A DNA stretch of 64,000 bases from Symsagittifera roscoffensis (taxonomy: Eukaryota > Xenacoelomorpha > Acoela > Convolutidae). The DNA lies in contig NC_087065.1 of the NCBI RefSeq assembly GCF_963678635.1, positions 61,282,754 through 61,346,753 of the forward strand. Reading direction: 5' to 3'. Below are positions 30,499 to 41,700 of the stretch, one piece after another. The position numbers were made by a program, and so were the translations under genes. The notes below the pieces were generated by a model that was not told the DNA's origin, ran no database searches, and saw only the letters and a program-made list of their open reading frames with translations. The first letter of the stretch is position 1, and the number at the start of each line of letters is the position of its first letter.

Positions 30499-32452
30499 AC
30501 GCAGTGACTATGAAGGACGCATACCCGATTCCCCGCATCGATGAGAGCCTATCCAAGCTGGGAGACGCGAATTTCCTCACGACGTTAGATTTGGGCTCTG
30601 CGTTCTGGCAAGTGCCACTCCGAAAGCAATATCGTGAAGAGACAGGCTTCGCGTGCGAGCTGGGATTGTTCCAGTGGAAGAGGATGCCGTTCGGATTGTG
30701 CAACGCGACGGCCACATTCCAGCGACTGATGGCCCAGGCACTCACGAGCGTGACTAAGAAATACGGAAATCTCATCATGTGTTATGTCGATGTTTTCGTG
30801 ATTGCAACACCAATCTTAGAGGACCGCATAGAGGGGTTGGATGAGGTGTTTACTTGCATCAAGCAGGCGGGCCTGAAATGTAAACCCTCTAAGTGTGAAA
30901 TCCTCAGAGACTCCATAAAGTATCTGGGCCGCCTGGTGGATAAGCATGGAGTGAGACCAGATCCTGAAGCGGTCGAAACGGCGTTGACCTGGAAGGCACC
31001 TAAAACAGATACACAACTAATGAGTTTTTTGAGATTTGCTACTTATTATCGAGAGTTCAACAAGGGGTATGCTGACAAAATATACCCCACGCAGCGGTTG
31101 ATGAGAAACAAGGGCAAAAAGTTCACTTGGACTGATGAGGCACAAGTTTCATTTGAGAACATCAAACGTGAACTTTGCGAGGCACCGGTCCTCGGCATGC
31201 CAACAGAGAAGGGGATGTTCGTGCTGGACACGGATGCATCAGTGGTTGCGACATCGGGCATACTTCACCAGGAGCAGAAGTGGAACGGGAGAACGGTTGT
31301 CCGTTCGATAGCCTACGGGAGTAAGGTCCTGAGTGATACTGAGATGAAGTACGGCGCACAAAAAGTGGAGATGTTCACGGTGATCACTTTCGTGGAAAAA
31401 TACAGGGCCTACTTGGGGAGTGATCCCTTCAAGTTACGTGTGGATAATCGTGCCCTCGCCAGGCTGAAAACCTATTCGATGGACCAAAGTTATATTGGTC
31501 GTTGGATCGTGCGCCTGGATGGATACCACATGATCATAGAGCACCATACCCGTGATAAGCACCAGAACGCAGATAGCCTCAGTAAAAAGACAGAGTTTTA
31601 TGAACGCCTCGAGGAGAAGCAGGCTAACCAATCGGAAATCAAAGACGGGTTTTCGTTTCTGGACAAGGAAACCTACGACAAACTGCCTTTTACTAGGTTG
31701 TTAGACAAGTCAGGGCATCCTATACCCGGACACCCTGACCTTCCAGTGGAGACAGCCGCGGAGATAAAGGTTTTAGCCAGGGACGAGCCCGGTCCGCTGG
31801 ATCTGCTAGTCCGATCCAACTTGGTACAGCAAGAACTTACCAGGCTGGGTATAAACAGCATAGCTCTATTGAACAGGACGGTGAACGTGGCACCGGATGT
31901 CATGGGGAAGCTCCGTGACTTGTTGGACAGGGAAGTGGATAGGCATGATCGTGAGTGGATGGAGACCATGCAGCGGTTGACTGTCACTGCGAGAACAGAG
32001 AAGAGGCCAGTGTCCATTCGCAATCGAGGTGTTGAACGGGATTGGAGGTCGATAGTCAACCAGCTGGTGAGCTCAATGCCGAGGGAGGTCTTGTTGAGAA
32101 CTTCGTTCACTGAACATGGGACACTAAACCAGACCCAAACCACTGAAGAAGTCAGGGTCAAGTCGAGATCTAGCTTCACGAGGAAAGTGCATTTCACGGA
32201 TGCAAGAGAATATTACGAGCCAAGCTCAGATTGTTCGTCCGGGGACGAGACAATGTCCGGGGAGTCTGATACCTTCGAGCCCGTCAAGGACGACTTGTCC
32301 GAGGAGTCTGATACCTTTGAGCCCGTACAGGACGACTTGTCCGGGGAGAGGTTGTCTAGACAACTGAGGGATAGAATGTTGTCCGGGGAGTCGAGTTCGA
32401 GGCAACCGAGGGACCGAGTTTTGTCCGGAGAGTCGGCAACATCTCAGACAAC
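30426..32452 (+). CDS. pol: Reverse transcriptase-RNase H, catalytic Asp replaced
   Basis: It contains RT motif A (TTLDLGSAFWQVPL), motif B region (MPFGLCNATATFQR) and motif C at 30783-30794. Motif C reads YVDV instead of YVDD because GAT has become GTT at 30792-30794, so polymerisation should be lost. RNase H follows with LDTDASVVATSG and LRVDNRAL. After it comes a long polar tether with an acidic imperfect repeat (SGESDTFEPV type) at about 32235-32430. The frame then breaks near 32450. The enzyme would normally copy the element RNA in the cytoplasm. Confidence 0.9.
32238..32432 (+). repeat. Imperfect in-frame tandem repeat in the RNase H-integrase tether
   Basis: The block TTGTCCGGGGAG or a close variant recurs about six times, at spacings of roughly 40 bases. 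It encodes alternating acidic (SGESDTFEPV) and basic (RQLRDRMLSGES) segments. Recent slippage or duplication in a disordered tether is the simplest reading. Confidence 0.65.
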
Positions 32453-34159
32453 TTGGAAAATGATTTTGGGGAATCACTCGGCTCAAGTGATGACTCGAGG
32501 CCCCAGTTCGGGGACAACACATCTGAAAAAACTTCCAATTCCGATATATCGGAGATCGCGATCCACTCCTTGTTGGTAGACTGGAAGCAGCGCGGACTGG
32601 ACCGAGAAATGCATCAGGATCCAGACAGGGACAGGTACACCTCAGATGAATAGGGCACTGTGGTAGACAATGCCCCGGATGAGCTCGAGCTGATAGCAGC
32701 TTCGAAACGCCCCACCAGATTACTACCACACGGTACAGTCGTCCGTACTAATCTGGAGCCATCCGTTCAGGAAGCAACACCCTTGAAGAAGATATGGTGT
32801 GTTAAGTTGATGGACGATGCTCATGCTCCGGAAATAATGAGTGGGCAAATGAACGTGGTAAAGACGTATTTGAAAACCAGGTACAGGCTGTCGGATCTCC
32901 TAAGGGCTCAACGAAATGATAGAATGACGAGCAGTCTGAAGAGATGGATTGAGAATGGAGCACCTGACAAGGGAGACTTGGAAGAAGACAGCTACAAGAT
33001 CTTGAAACAATTCTACCTGAATAGAAAAGACTTGTTGTACCTGAACAAGGACGGAATTGTAGCCTGTAAACGTAAAGAGGATGACAAGGTCCTCTATAAA
33101 TACAATTCGATAGTGTTACCACAGTTGTATCAGACCGAATTGCTCTTTCGTTCACATGATCAGATGGGCCACCAAGGCGTGGACATAGTGTACAACAGGA
33201 TACAGAAACGATTCGAATGGCAGGGATTGAAGAAGGCTTGTGAGAAGTGGATTGCCGCATGCCTGTCATGTCAACAGGCGAAGGATCCCAGGAAACTGAA
33301 GTTTCCCCTACATTCAATAGAGTCGTCGGGATTCAACGAAGTGGTGCAAATTGATCATCAGAAGATCTGCATGACAGCAACGGGCTATAATCAGGTGCTA
33401 GTAATGATCGACCATTTTACGAAATATGCGGAGGCAGCACCCTGCATGACAGCATCGGCGGAAGAAACATGCGATCATTTGATAAATATGTGGATAGCGA
33501 AGCATGGCTGCCCCCATCACATTCCAATCGGACAATGGCAAAGCATTCGTGGGTGATCTCACGAAGGATTGAAAAGGTCGCAGGTAGCGCAGGCCCACTC
33601 GACCACCTATCACCCGCAAACGAATGGCCTAAACGAGAGGCAAAATCGCACACTGGTATCCATGCTGAGAGTCTATTGCTCACGCTACATGGATGACTGG
33701 GACAAGCACTTGCCGCAAGTGATGGGTGCTTACAACAGCACGGAGCATTCCACCACGGGAATACGTCCGCACATGATGCTAACGGGTCACGAAAAAGCGC
33801 TTCCGTTGACGTTTTTCTGGCCTGAATATGAGGGGAAGAGAACAGCACCGCAAACGTACGTGCGGGATGTTATTAGAAGACAGCAGGACCTCAATGACTT
33901 ATGCAGGAGGAACACGCAATAGGCGCAAATTAGACAAAAAAGAAGGTTTGATAAAAGGACAGCCGATGCAAAAGCCTACTCAGTTGGCGACTACGTCTGG
34001 GTGTTCCAGGAAGTGGTTCCACCAAAAGGAACCAAGAAATTATTAAAGAAATGGCGTGGTCCATTTCAGATAACAGAGATGCACCAAGGAGGTCGTTTTT
34101 ATCGATTGAGCACTGGAAGAGCAGCTCATTACGAAAATATCAAACCACACAATGCCTAG
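32453..34159 (+). CDS. pol: Integrase (two indels, two TAG codons)
   Basis: The frame includes TAG at 32651-32653 and then the integrase. The zinc finger has HDQMGH and CLSCQQ. The catalytic core has QIDHQK (first Asp), SDNGKAF (second Asp; reached only by a frame change near 33515 and back near 33556) and TNGLNERQNRTL (Glu). A TAG at 33920-33922 splits the C-terminal part. The following GDYVWVFQ..KWRGPFQI is the GPY/F-type chromatin or DNA-binding module, ending at TAG 34157-34159. All three catalytic residues remain in the nucleotide sequence although the frame is broken. Confidence 0.85.
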
Positions 34160-35458
34160 TCAGAGGACTGGTGCATCCCAGCGGACATGCAAGAGGGAGA
34201 CTATTTGATAGTGGATCCTGCTTCTGAGGTGAATGAAAGGGGTACTCGCGACAAAAACTACGAGAATGAGGTGGTGGACGATTGCGACCTACCACTGGAT
34301 CTGGAGTTGACCGAGCGAGTAGAGGTGGACAATGAAACTCTACCTTATGCCGAGGAAGACTGGGACTGCCCGGAACAAATCGAAATTGACAAAGGAATAC
34401 AGCCTGACTTTCCTCTCACCATGGAAACACGCCAGAGCAAGAGAGGAAAAAACAAGAATAAATACAATCCGTACGGCTAGGATTTCGTCGTAGACAGGAT
34501 AGTTGTAAGAGATATGATGGAATCGCTGGTCGGACTGGACGAAGTGGCGGTGCTAGAAGAAATCGACTGGGTGAATGACATGGATCAGGACTGGATCGAC
34601 GATCGATCAGAACCGGAAGTGGAGTTCGAACCAGAAGCGGAACAGACTCATGAGCAAGAACTAACGAACTTGCGGGTGCTCGAATGGCTCCATGATCTGC
34701 CGACAGACCCAAAAGAGACAATCCCGACGATTCAGGACGTCGATAAAGACGGCATCAAATACGTCAGTCATGACAATACCGAGTCCAACTGGGTCGCCCC
34801 AGATGGTCCTCTACGTGTTCCACAATCCAACCTCAATCTCCTAGACTTTGGGCGATCGACGGGGACGTCGATGGATATTTTTGTCCGGGGAGTGGGGGTA
34901 GGACTCACCCACACCAAAAATCTGATAATAAAAAAATTGAAATTGGCAAGAGAAACCGGAGAACTAGAGACAGAGGGCGAGAATGCTAAAAAACCACCTT
35001 TTGGACAAATTTTTGAATCGTATTTTGACCTAACGAACCATTATTCAAACAATACCGTCATAATGGACAGCGATTTCATACTCACGGAACGCACATGCGC
35101 TATAGCGATAACCGCGGACGTAAGCTTCAAAACAGCACTAGCGGCTGATTTCAAAAGAGAGTATAAGAACATCGAATTTTTATGGAAACAGAGGCGTGGT
35201 GTGGGAGGGATGATAGCGCTGCCCCCTGTTGCATCACAGATACCAGGGAAATATTTGTGTTTCCTGATTACTAAGGCCACTGATAGGCAACACGTAGATC
35301 CAGAGGGCTTGGTATTGGCCTTGACTCGACTTAGGGATTTTCTGGTTGAGAGAGGAGTGACCTCTCTCTCGTTACCAGTATATGATCCTAATAGGGGAAA
35401 GCTACATCCGAGAGAGTTGTACGCCCTTGTACATGTGATTTTTCAGAAACTGACATAG
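34160..35458 (+). CDS. Post-integrase domain with macro-fold (ADP-ribose-binding-like) C-terminus
   Basis: This continues in the integrase frame beyond TAG 34157-34159, with a further TAG at 34478-34480, and ends at TAG 35456-35458. The first part is very acidic. The last roughly 155 residues (from about 34988) resemble a macro domain of the TARG1/OARD1 type. They show a strand then ITADVSFKTALAADFKREY (compare the family's conserved small-residue/Asp then Gly-rich segment), GVGGMIALPP, YLCFLITKAT, a helix LVLALTRLRDFLVERG, VTSLSLPVYD, and a final helix. Such domains bind or hydrolyse ADP-ribose and in viruses counter PARP-based defence. The usual GCGLD loop is not conserved (VYDPNRGK), so catalysis is doubtful. 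Assignment is by eye. Confidence 0.6.
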
Positions 35459-35966
35459 AGGTTTACTTACATAAAAAATACTATCTGAGCATATGCTAGG
35501 AATTGCATTCGGCGGTAAGTGGTTTTTATTAAGTTCACTTGATAAGAATTAGGGTCAAGTTTTAGATTATGATTAAGTTTTAGGTACAATATTAGGGATT
35601 ATGTTTGTATGTGATAGTGTAGATGTGTGATTTTTATGTGTTATGTTATTGTTATGATATGTTTTATGTTTTGTGTCATAAAATACCTAGAGTACTCCAG
35701 GTAGTCACGGTGACAGCGCTCATTTGTGCTAACTTGGCAAAAATACAGGTGGACGATCCACCTTGGTGCTAAATTTTTAAGTCAGAATTGAGAAGAGAAT
35801 TTCAATGAAGAGTTTTAAAGATTTGAATGAAGTTTTATCCAAAAATGATGGTTTTAAGTCGCGACTTGTTTTTTAGATCTTGATTGATCAGAAATTGTTT
35901 ATTGAATTCAGTGAATCAAACGATCCGGAAGAAACTACACGATAACAAGAATCAACACGATAAGAA
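35459..35966 (+). promoter_or_regulatory. Interval between pol and accessory ORFs with candidate intron
   Basis: No coding frame. A consensus donor GCG|GTAAGT lies at 35515 and a strong acceptor GTTTTTTAG ends at 35876, 90 bases before the ATG of the next ORF. GGTGGACGATCCACC (about 35750) is a hairpin. A similar donor (GCG|GTACGT, 25998) precedes gag, so the accessory ORFs could be expressed from a spliced RNA joining the leader to 35877. Confidence 0.4.
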
Positions 35967-36702
35967 ATGGGTGACACGAATGAACTAATGGAATTCCTCT
36001 CAGCGAGTCTAGGAGCGACTCTAGACGAGATCTATCAGCGGCTGATCGATTGTGACTTTACACGAGAAGACCCGGGGCTGGAGATGTTTGTGGTCGCGCT
36101 CCTCAATGCGTTAGGACGAGAGGGTCGAGGGAATGGCCCTAGAGAAGTGGTGTTGATGTGGGCCTTCGGTGATTCCGGGACCGCCGAGAGAGGTCGAAAC
36201 CGACTGATGAGATAGCGGCGTGGAGAAATGTCTGGCCACGACCTGGCTCGTGAGCCAGGACTAGGTGCGCAGAGGGACCACCGGCTAGGTGAGATGCCCT
36301 TGCCGATCCAACCTGCGCAGCCGCTCATCGGAGCGAAAAGACAACGTGATGGGCCAGGCCCGTCACATTCAGTCGACTCTCCAACAGCCGCTTCTCCTCC
36401 GAAGAGAGTGAGGGTGAGCGAAACAGAGATCCAGACGTCGGAGACGATTGAGACGTTGGAGAAGAAAGAGAGAGATCAGAGCGAGCTGTGTGCCAAACTC
36501 CAGGAGTATAGGGCGATAGCTCGAGAAAGAGACGAATGGAAAAGAAGTACGAGGATCTGCAGGTGGCCTACAAGGATGATGAAATAAAGCACCTGAAGGA
36601 GCTGTATATGGCAAAGGTGAGCCAAGTGTCACAAGAGGTTCTGGCGACGATGAAGTCCTCGGAGGGATCCAGGGACACACGCCCCAAGACAAGAGTACAG
36701 TA
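35967..36702 (+). CDS. Accessory ORF A, N-terminal and coiled-coil part
   Basis: ATG 35967 starts a frame interrupted by TAG at 36213-36215 and continuing in the same frame to about 36540. An indel there moves the reading into KYEDLQVAYKDDEIKHLKEL. The N-terminus is helical and acidic, the middle Pro/Arg-rich. From about 36420 to 36650 the sequence is a clear heptad-type coiled coil (TIETLEKKERDQSELCAKLQ). It is followed in the next frame by the SGNH domain, so both probably form one protein. A coiled coil preceding an esterase domain recalls ORF1 proteins of some non-LTR retrotransposons. Confidence 0.55.
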
Positions 36703-37730
36703 ACTGTGTACATCGAGATGGACCGAGGCTCCTCAGCAGACACAACAGTCTGCCTCAGTCAGAGGAACACGATACCAGACCCTTCTGACACCTATCTCGC
36801 TCCCCAGTTTCAAGAATCATTCAATCAAGTGGCCAGAGCAACAATGGATGAGATTAACAGAACCACTGGGCGGACATTGGGTAGGATTGTCCCTTCCCAA
36901 CGTCGTGATCATTCATCCAATAGTTCGGAGCGAGCACCCCACACGGTAGCGTCCTCGGGGACTGCGCATGGCGGAACCGTTCAAAAGTCTCGCGTGGAAG
37001 ACATTAGGAAGAATCTGATGGCACGTCACCAGTTCACGCAAGGGGCCGCGAAACATCCTCGAGCCTGCCTGAATGATATGAGCTGGAACCCCGCTACGAG
37101 CGACCAGGTAATTCCCCCAGGGAATCGCCACTTGATCATAGGAGACAGTTTGGTGAGGGATCTGAATGAGATCTTCGTCTATGGTCAGACTACCGCTTTG
37201 TCCTTTGGAGGAGCCTCAGTGGCTCAGGTCATGAAGATAATGGAGTTCCAGAGCGAAGATTACCTGGATACGCTGGTAATAATGCTGGGAACCAACGACG
37301 TCTCGAGAGCCCCAGTGACTCTGGAGAGCAAGTGGGAGCCTCTATTGGTCTGCCTCCTGAACGAACTAAAGGAGAATTATAGGCCCAGGCTTGTGGTGCT
37401 GTGCACGATACCACAGAACCCGATGGTGGGCACCGTAGTTGCAGAACCCGGTGGAACGAAATGACCCGCAGTCTGGTAAGAAACAACCCTGGCGAGCTGC
37501 GACTTCTGGATCTCGAGAAGATGTTGCGCATGATTGATCACATCGCGCTCACCAGAGATGGGATACATTTCAACACTCAACGAGGGAGACACTGGATCAA
37601 TGACGTATTTCAGACGCAGTTGACGGAAGTGGAGCAGGAGTCGAGGGCGACCAGTTCTCTGGCTTGGACCAGTTCGACCGGAGGAGGTAGAATAAGGGGA
37701 AGCGTGCCCGAATTCTTGTCAACCGCCTAG
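36703..37730 (+). CDS. Accessory ORF A, SGNH/GDSL-type hydrolase domain (one frameshift)
   Basis: All three diagnostic blocks of SGNH hydrolases are present. Block I is IIGDSLVRDL (Ser codon 37147-37149), block III is LGTNDV (37285-37302), and block V is DGIHFN with Asp 37557 and His 37566. Reading passes from frame 1 (36706-37464) to frame 3 (from about 37440), an indel between blocks III and V. The fold is an esterase or lipase type that hydrolyses acyl esters. Related domains occur in CR1-type ORF1 proteins and in some viral esterases. Substrate unknown. The frame ends at TAG 37728-37730. An overlapping second frame continues downstream without a gap. Confidence 0.75.
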
Positions 37731-38796
37731 GGCCCCTGGCAACGGAGACGGCTACAGCTGCATCCATCACTCCGAGCTCAAACATAAGAGAAAGGCTAGG
37801 GACTGCTCCTCCTCCCAGAGCACAACCGCTGGAAAGCCGACTTGGGAGATCGGTTGATCAGAACAGGAACAACTCCCAGACCGTGTCTAGGAGGAACGAC
37901 CCTCCCGCTACGGCAAACCCTGCTTCAGCAGCAGGACCGTCGATAAGCGCTGTGCCGGTGGAAGGAGTTGAACCAAGCAGCGTGCTGCTTTGGAACCGTC
38001 CGGACCCTAGTCATTGGGGACAGTACAAGACGGACATGTCAACGAAGTTGAACATGAGTACCTTGACGTGTCGGGAGGACGCAATGAGAATGATTGGCGG
38101 AGAAGGACCCACAGTGTCGCGACTATATCGAATACCAGGCGTGGATTGGCTGCTAGCAGAGCAGGAGCAGTTCAGCTCCACGACTACGCTCCAGCATGCA
38201 GACCTGAATGGATTGCCTCAGGACAATACCTTTGGACCTCTGAATACCCGGTCTCTTACGGACGTCTGCCAGAGAGCCAGGGAACTGACGCCACCTGCTC
38301 GTAAGGGCAAGTTTCAGACAGATAGCCAGCCTAACAACAAGCATCACAAGATGTACAGGCAGTTTGCTAAACCACCCGGTCAGACGCCTGGCGAGTATTC
38401 AAGAGACTACCCCCGAGCAACCACGGTGGATGGGGATGACAGGAGATACGGGGAACTGAAGGCCCCAGTCGGTGACGGCCTGTTTGCCGCCTATGATCCC
38501 TTGGATATGAAAGCGGCCAAGTACCTGATAGTGGCGAGTTCGGTTTATCTCTACACGCCCCGTTCTCTCTTTTAGCCCGACGTGATTTTCTTGACGGCGC
38601 CTAAATTGGACTGGGGACAGTCAATAGGCATGATGTTAAGTGTGCGAAGGGTGGTTGCAGGCTCGAATGATCATCTGCAAACAGGGGTTTGTTGTCCCGC
38701 CTGACGGATGGGTCGATCCCGAGCAATGAGGTCATTGGAGAGGCGATAATGACATTGCTCTCGGCAATGGCTGAGGTAGAAACAGCAGCAAAATAA
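37731..38796 (+). CDS. Accessory ORF B, N-terminal part (TAG and frameshift)
   Basis: A frame open from before 37731 runs through SISAVPVEGVEPSSVLLW to TAG at 38573-38575. It continues in the same frame (PDVIFLTAPKLDWGQSIGMM) to about 38690, then shifts and ends at TAA 38794-38796. The segment KYLIVASSVYL..PDVIFLTAP has the alternating strand/loop pattern of an alpha/beta domain and may be the first strands of a second, catalytically dead SGNH-like module completed in the next ORF. No motif identifies a function. Confidence 0.45.
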
Positions 38797-41700
38797 CGTT
38801 TCACCCAAAATGTAGTGAAGGTGGTCGTTGTGTTGTCACCAGGGTACGCTGCATTGCCAGAACCCCTTCAGTTTGTGTACAAGATGTTCACAACGATAGC
38901 GGAGGGACGGTTCAACGTAATAATTCCTGCCCCGAACAGAATGGTAGACCCCAACAATTATTACCCATCCCGATCTGAGCTTCCTGCCGTTTGGGCTGAC
39001 ATTTTCAATGCCATACAGGGACTCAAAGATTGTAGCACAACTCGGTTGGTGTTAGATGAGGTTCTGGGGTTGGAGCTGTCCAACTTCGCCAGGTTGCTGA
39101 AGTTAAGACCAGGGGTAGATGACGATCATCTGTTAGTACAACAGGTGGCTGACGATCTCTGGTTCAGACAGATGGATCACGCAGAGAATGAGCAGGAAAG
39201 GACATTCAGGAAAAACATGAAATCAGCGGAAGAAGATCTCATGGCAATGGCTTTGCGCACGAAGCCGCACAACAACTTATGGTTGTACTTGTCACCAAGA
39301 CTGTGCACCTTGGGAGAGGACGCGTTCGAGCATGCGCCGGCAGTGATCAAAGAGATACACGCGTATCTGAAGAACTTGTTTGATGCCCGGGAGTTAGCCT
39401 GGGGTATGATGTTGAAACTGATGCAGGATGTGAACACGATGTCGTTGGACAAGTTCCAAGCTGACGTACTGGCCACGAGGGCACAATATGAACAATCAGA
39501 TGCTATCTTGGGTGGAATGGGAGTGGGATGGACGCCATCCTTCCTGTCGACGTGCTATCCGAGGGCATCTCGGAACCTGATCGCGAGCTTCGTCAAGGAT
39601 ATCAGGAAGCTGTCGATTGGCCTGATATTAGCCCTGTACGTGACATTTGGTCATGAGAATTTCGTGAAGGGGCCGGCGAACCTCTTCACCCAAGCGTTGG
39701 CAGATTTGAGATTGGATGGACTCCTGACTCTGGTTGCCATGACCTACGGTCGGCTGGGTGATTTGCTTGTGCTGTTGTGTTACCCCGAACAACTCCAGGG
39801 AACAAGTCGTGAGTTCAACGCGCAGTTGGAAACCGCCTCACTCAGGAAAATGAAAGACTGGAGGACTCTCCTGTTCCAATATCTCTTGCAACAGAATAGA
39901 ACTGTCACGGGAGAAGATAAGGTGGCGACGACGGAGGCGGGTGAGTGTAAGCAGTATTGTGGCATGCCCTTGCTGACAGATTTGGCTGTCAAGATGCGGA
40001 TCGATCCGTTGGCTCTGATTCACGGACTGCGGGAATTCGTCACCATGGTGTATGGACCGGTGATGTCTTTCGTGTTCCCGGATGTGAAAGTCAAGGCATA
40101 CAGGAATTCTGTGTTGTATGTCAACCTGGTCTCAGTCGTAGATTGTTCCGTGCTGAATTGGGTAGAGCAGAGGGAGCTGAGAGGGCTGGCCAGCGACGAT
40201 AGGCTGTTCGGAAGAATAACGGAGCCGGGTTGGGTGTTGATGTATTTCAACAACAACTTCAAGTGCCGAATGGGCCGCGAAGACCTTTCCCACATCCAGT
40301 TTAACCCGAAGCTTTGGAATCTGAGACCAGTAGTGAAAGATTCAGGAGCGGCAATGAGAGTCCCACTTTTGCCAGAGGCCTACGCTCACGTGAGAGAGAA
40401 CCAGCAAGCGTGGCTTTCCGGGTCCAGGCCGCTGCCGGACCAATGCCCGCGATACCCACCGATAAGGAGGATGTTGTTGGGAGTCACATCTCCCGTCATT
40501 GCCCCTCGCATCGGAGCAGCTCGTGATGCAGAGAGGAGAATGCTGAAGTGGAGTGAAGGGATGGAGCCGCGCTTCATCAGTTGGAACGTTGCAGCCGCGC
40601 ACACATTTGACTTCACATTCCCTGATGCTTGGAGTAGGAAAAAGATCAAAGCACCACCTTCCAGGAGACCAGAGGTCTCGGCTGAGATGTGGAACGAGGT
40701 GTATGCTCCCACAGATGACTTATCAAGACTGAAGTGGTCAGGAGAAGTGAAAGAAGTGATGCTGGAAGTGGTAAAGGAGTGCAGAGGAGGCTCATACATA
40801 ACGATAGAGGACCTGGCACCACATGGCGAGGAGTCCGTAGAATTCCTGGTGAATGATGAATTGTTCTATCACGCAGGAGACCTGACCGTACCGGCGCGGC
40901 CGGACTCGGGCATAGACACACGACAAGGCCCTTCAGGACCTAAGCCAAAACCTGATGGGGATGGCGATAAATTGATGGATCAGGACGATGACGACATCAG
41001 GGGTAAGACAGAAAAGCTGGGTGAGACGGATCTAAGAGCGTTGGAGAGAGACTTGCTGGAGTACCGGTTTGGTGAAGACGACGACGGGGAAGTCGATGGG
41101 AGTCTGTTGCTGATGACGCCATCGTCTTTCATGTCCCCTACAAAGGAGGCGTCGGCCGACTTATCCCCGATGGACCCAATAAGTCAGGCGAGAGAGTGCC
41201 GAAGTAGGGATCCACAAAGATTGCTCCATGAGTCACCGAGGAGGAGAAAAATTGAAGAGTCAATGAGGGTATCCTTCCTGAGTACGCTACCGGAAGGCGA
41301 ATGGGAGAGATACCAAAGTGAACTAGAAAGCAAGACAGGGGCAACCTGGAACCGAGTGAACTTCATGGAAAGGTCATGGGACGTGATACGACGATATGGG
41401 ACGCAGCCCATAACGAAAGTGGGATTGAACCAACCCATTATGCGTGAGGTCCTGGAGAAAATAATGAACTCCATAGAGTCTGATGTTCTGACCGAGTCAG
41501 TTACAGAGGACAGTGCCGATGATCAGCAGGTCACGAAGAAATTACCCGTCAGACGAGCCAGAAAAGGGCTGAAGCGACTGAAAGGGAAGACAGGAAGTCG
41601 AGCCGTGAACCAGAGAGTGGTGAAGTCAAAAGCCAGCGCAGTGGTGGCCTCTTTAACGAGCGCAGGTCGTTCAGACGAGAGCGGGCAAGGAGATGGTGCG

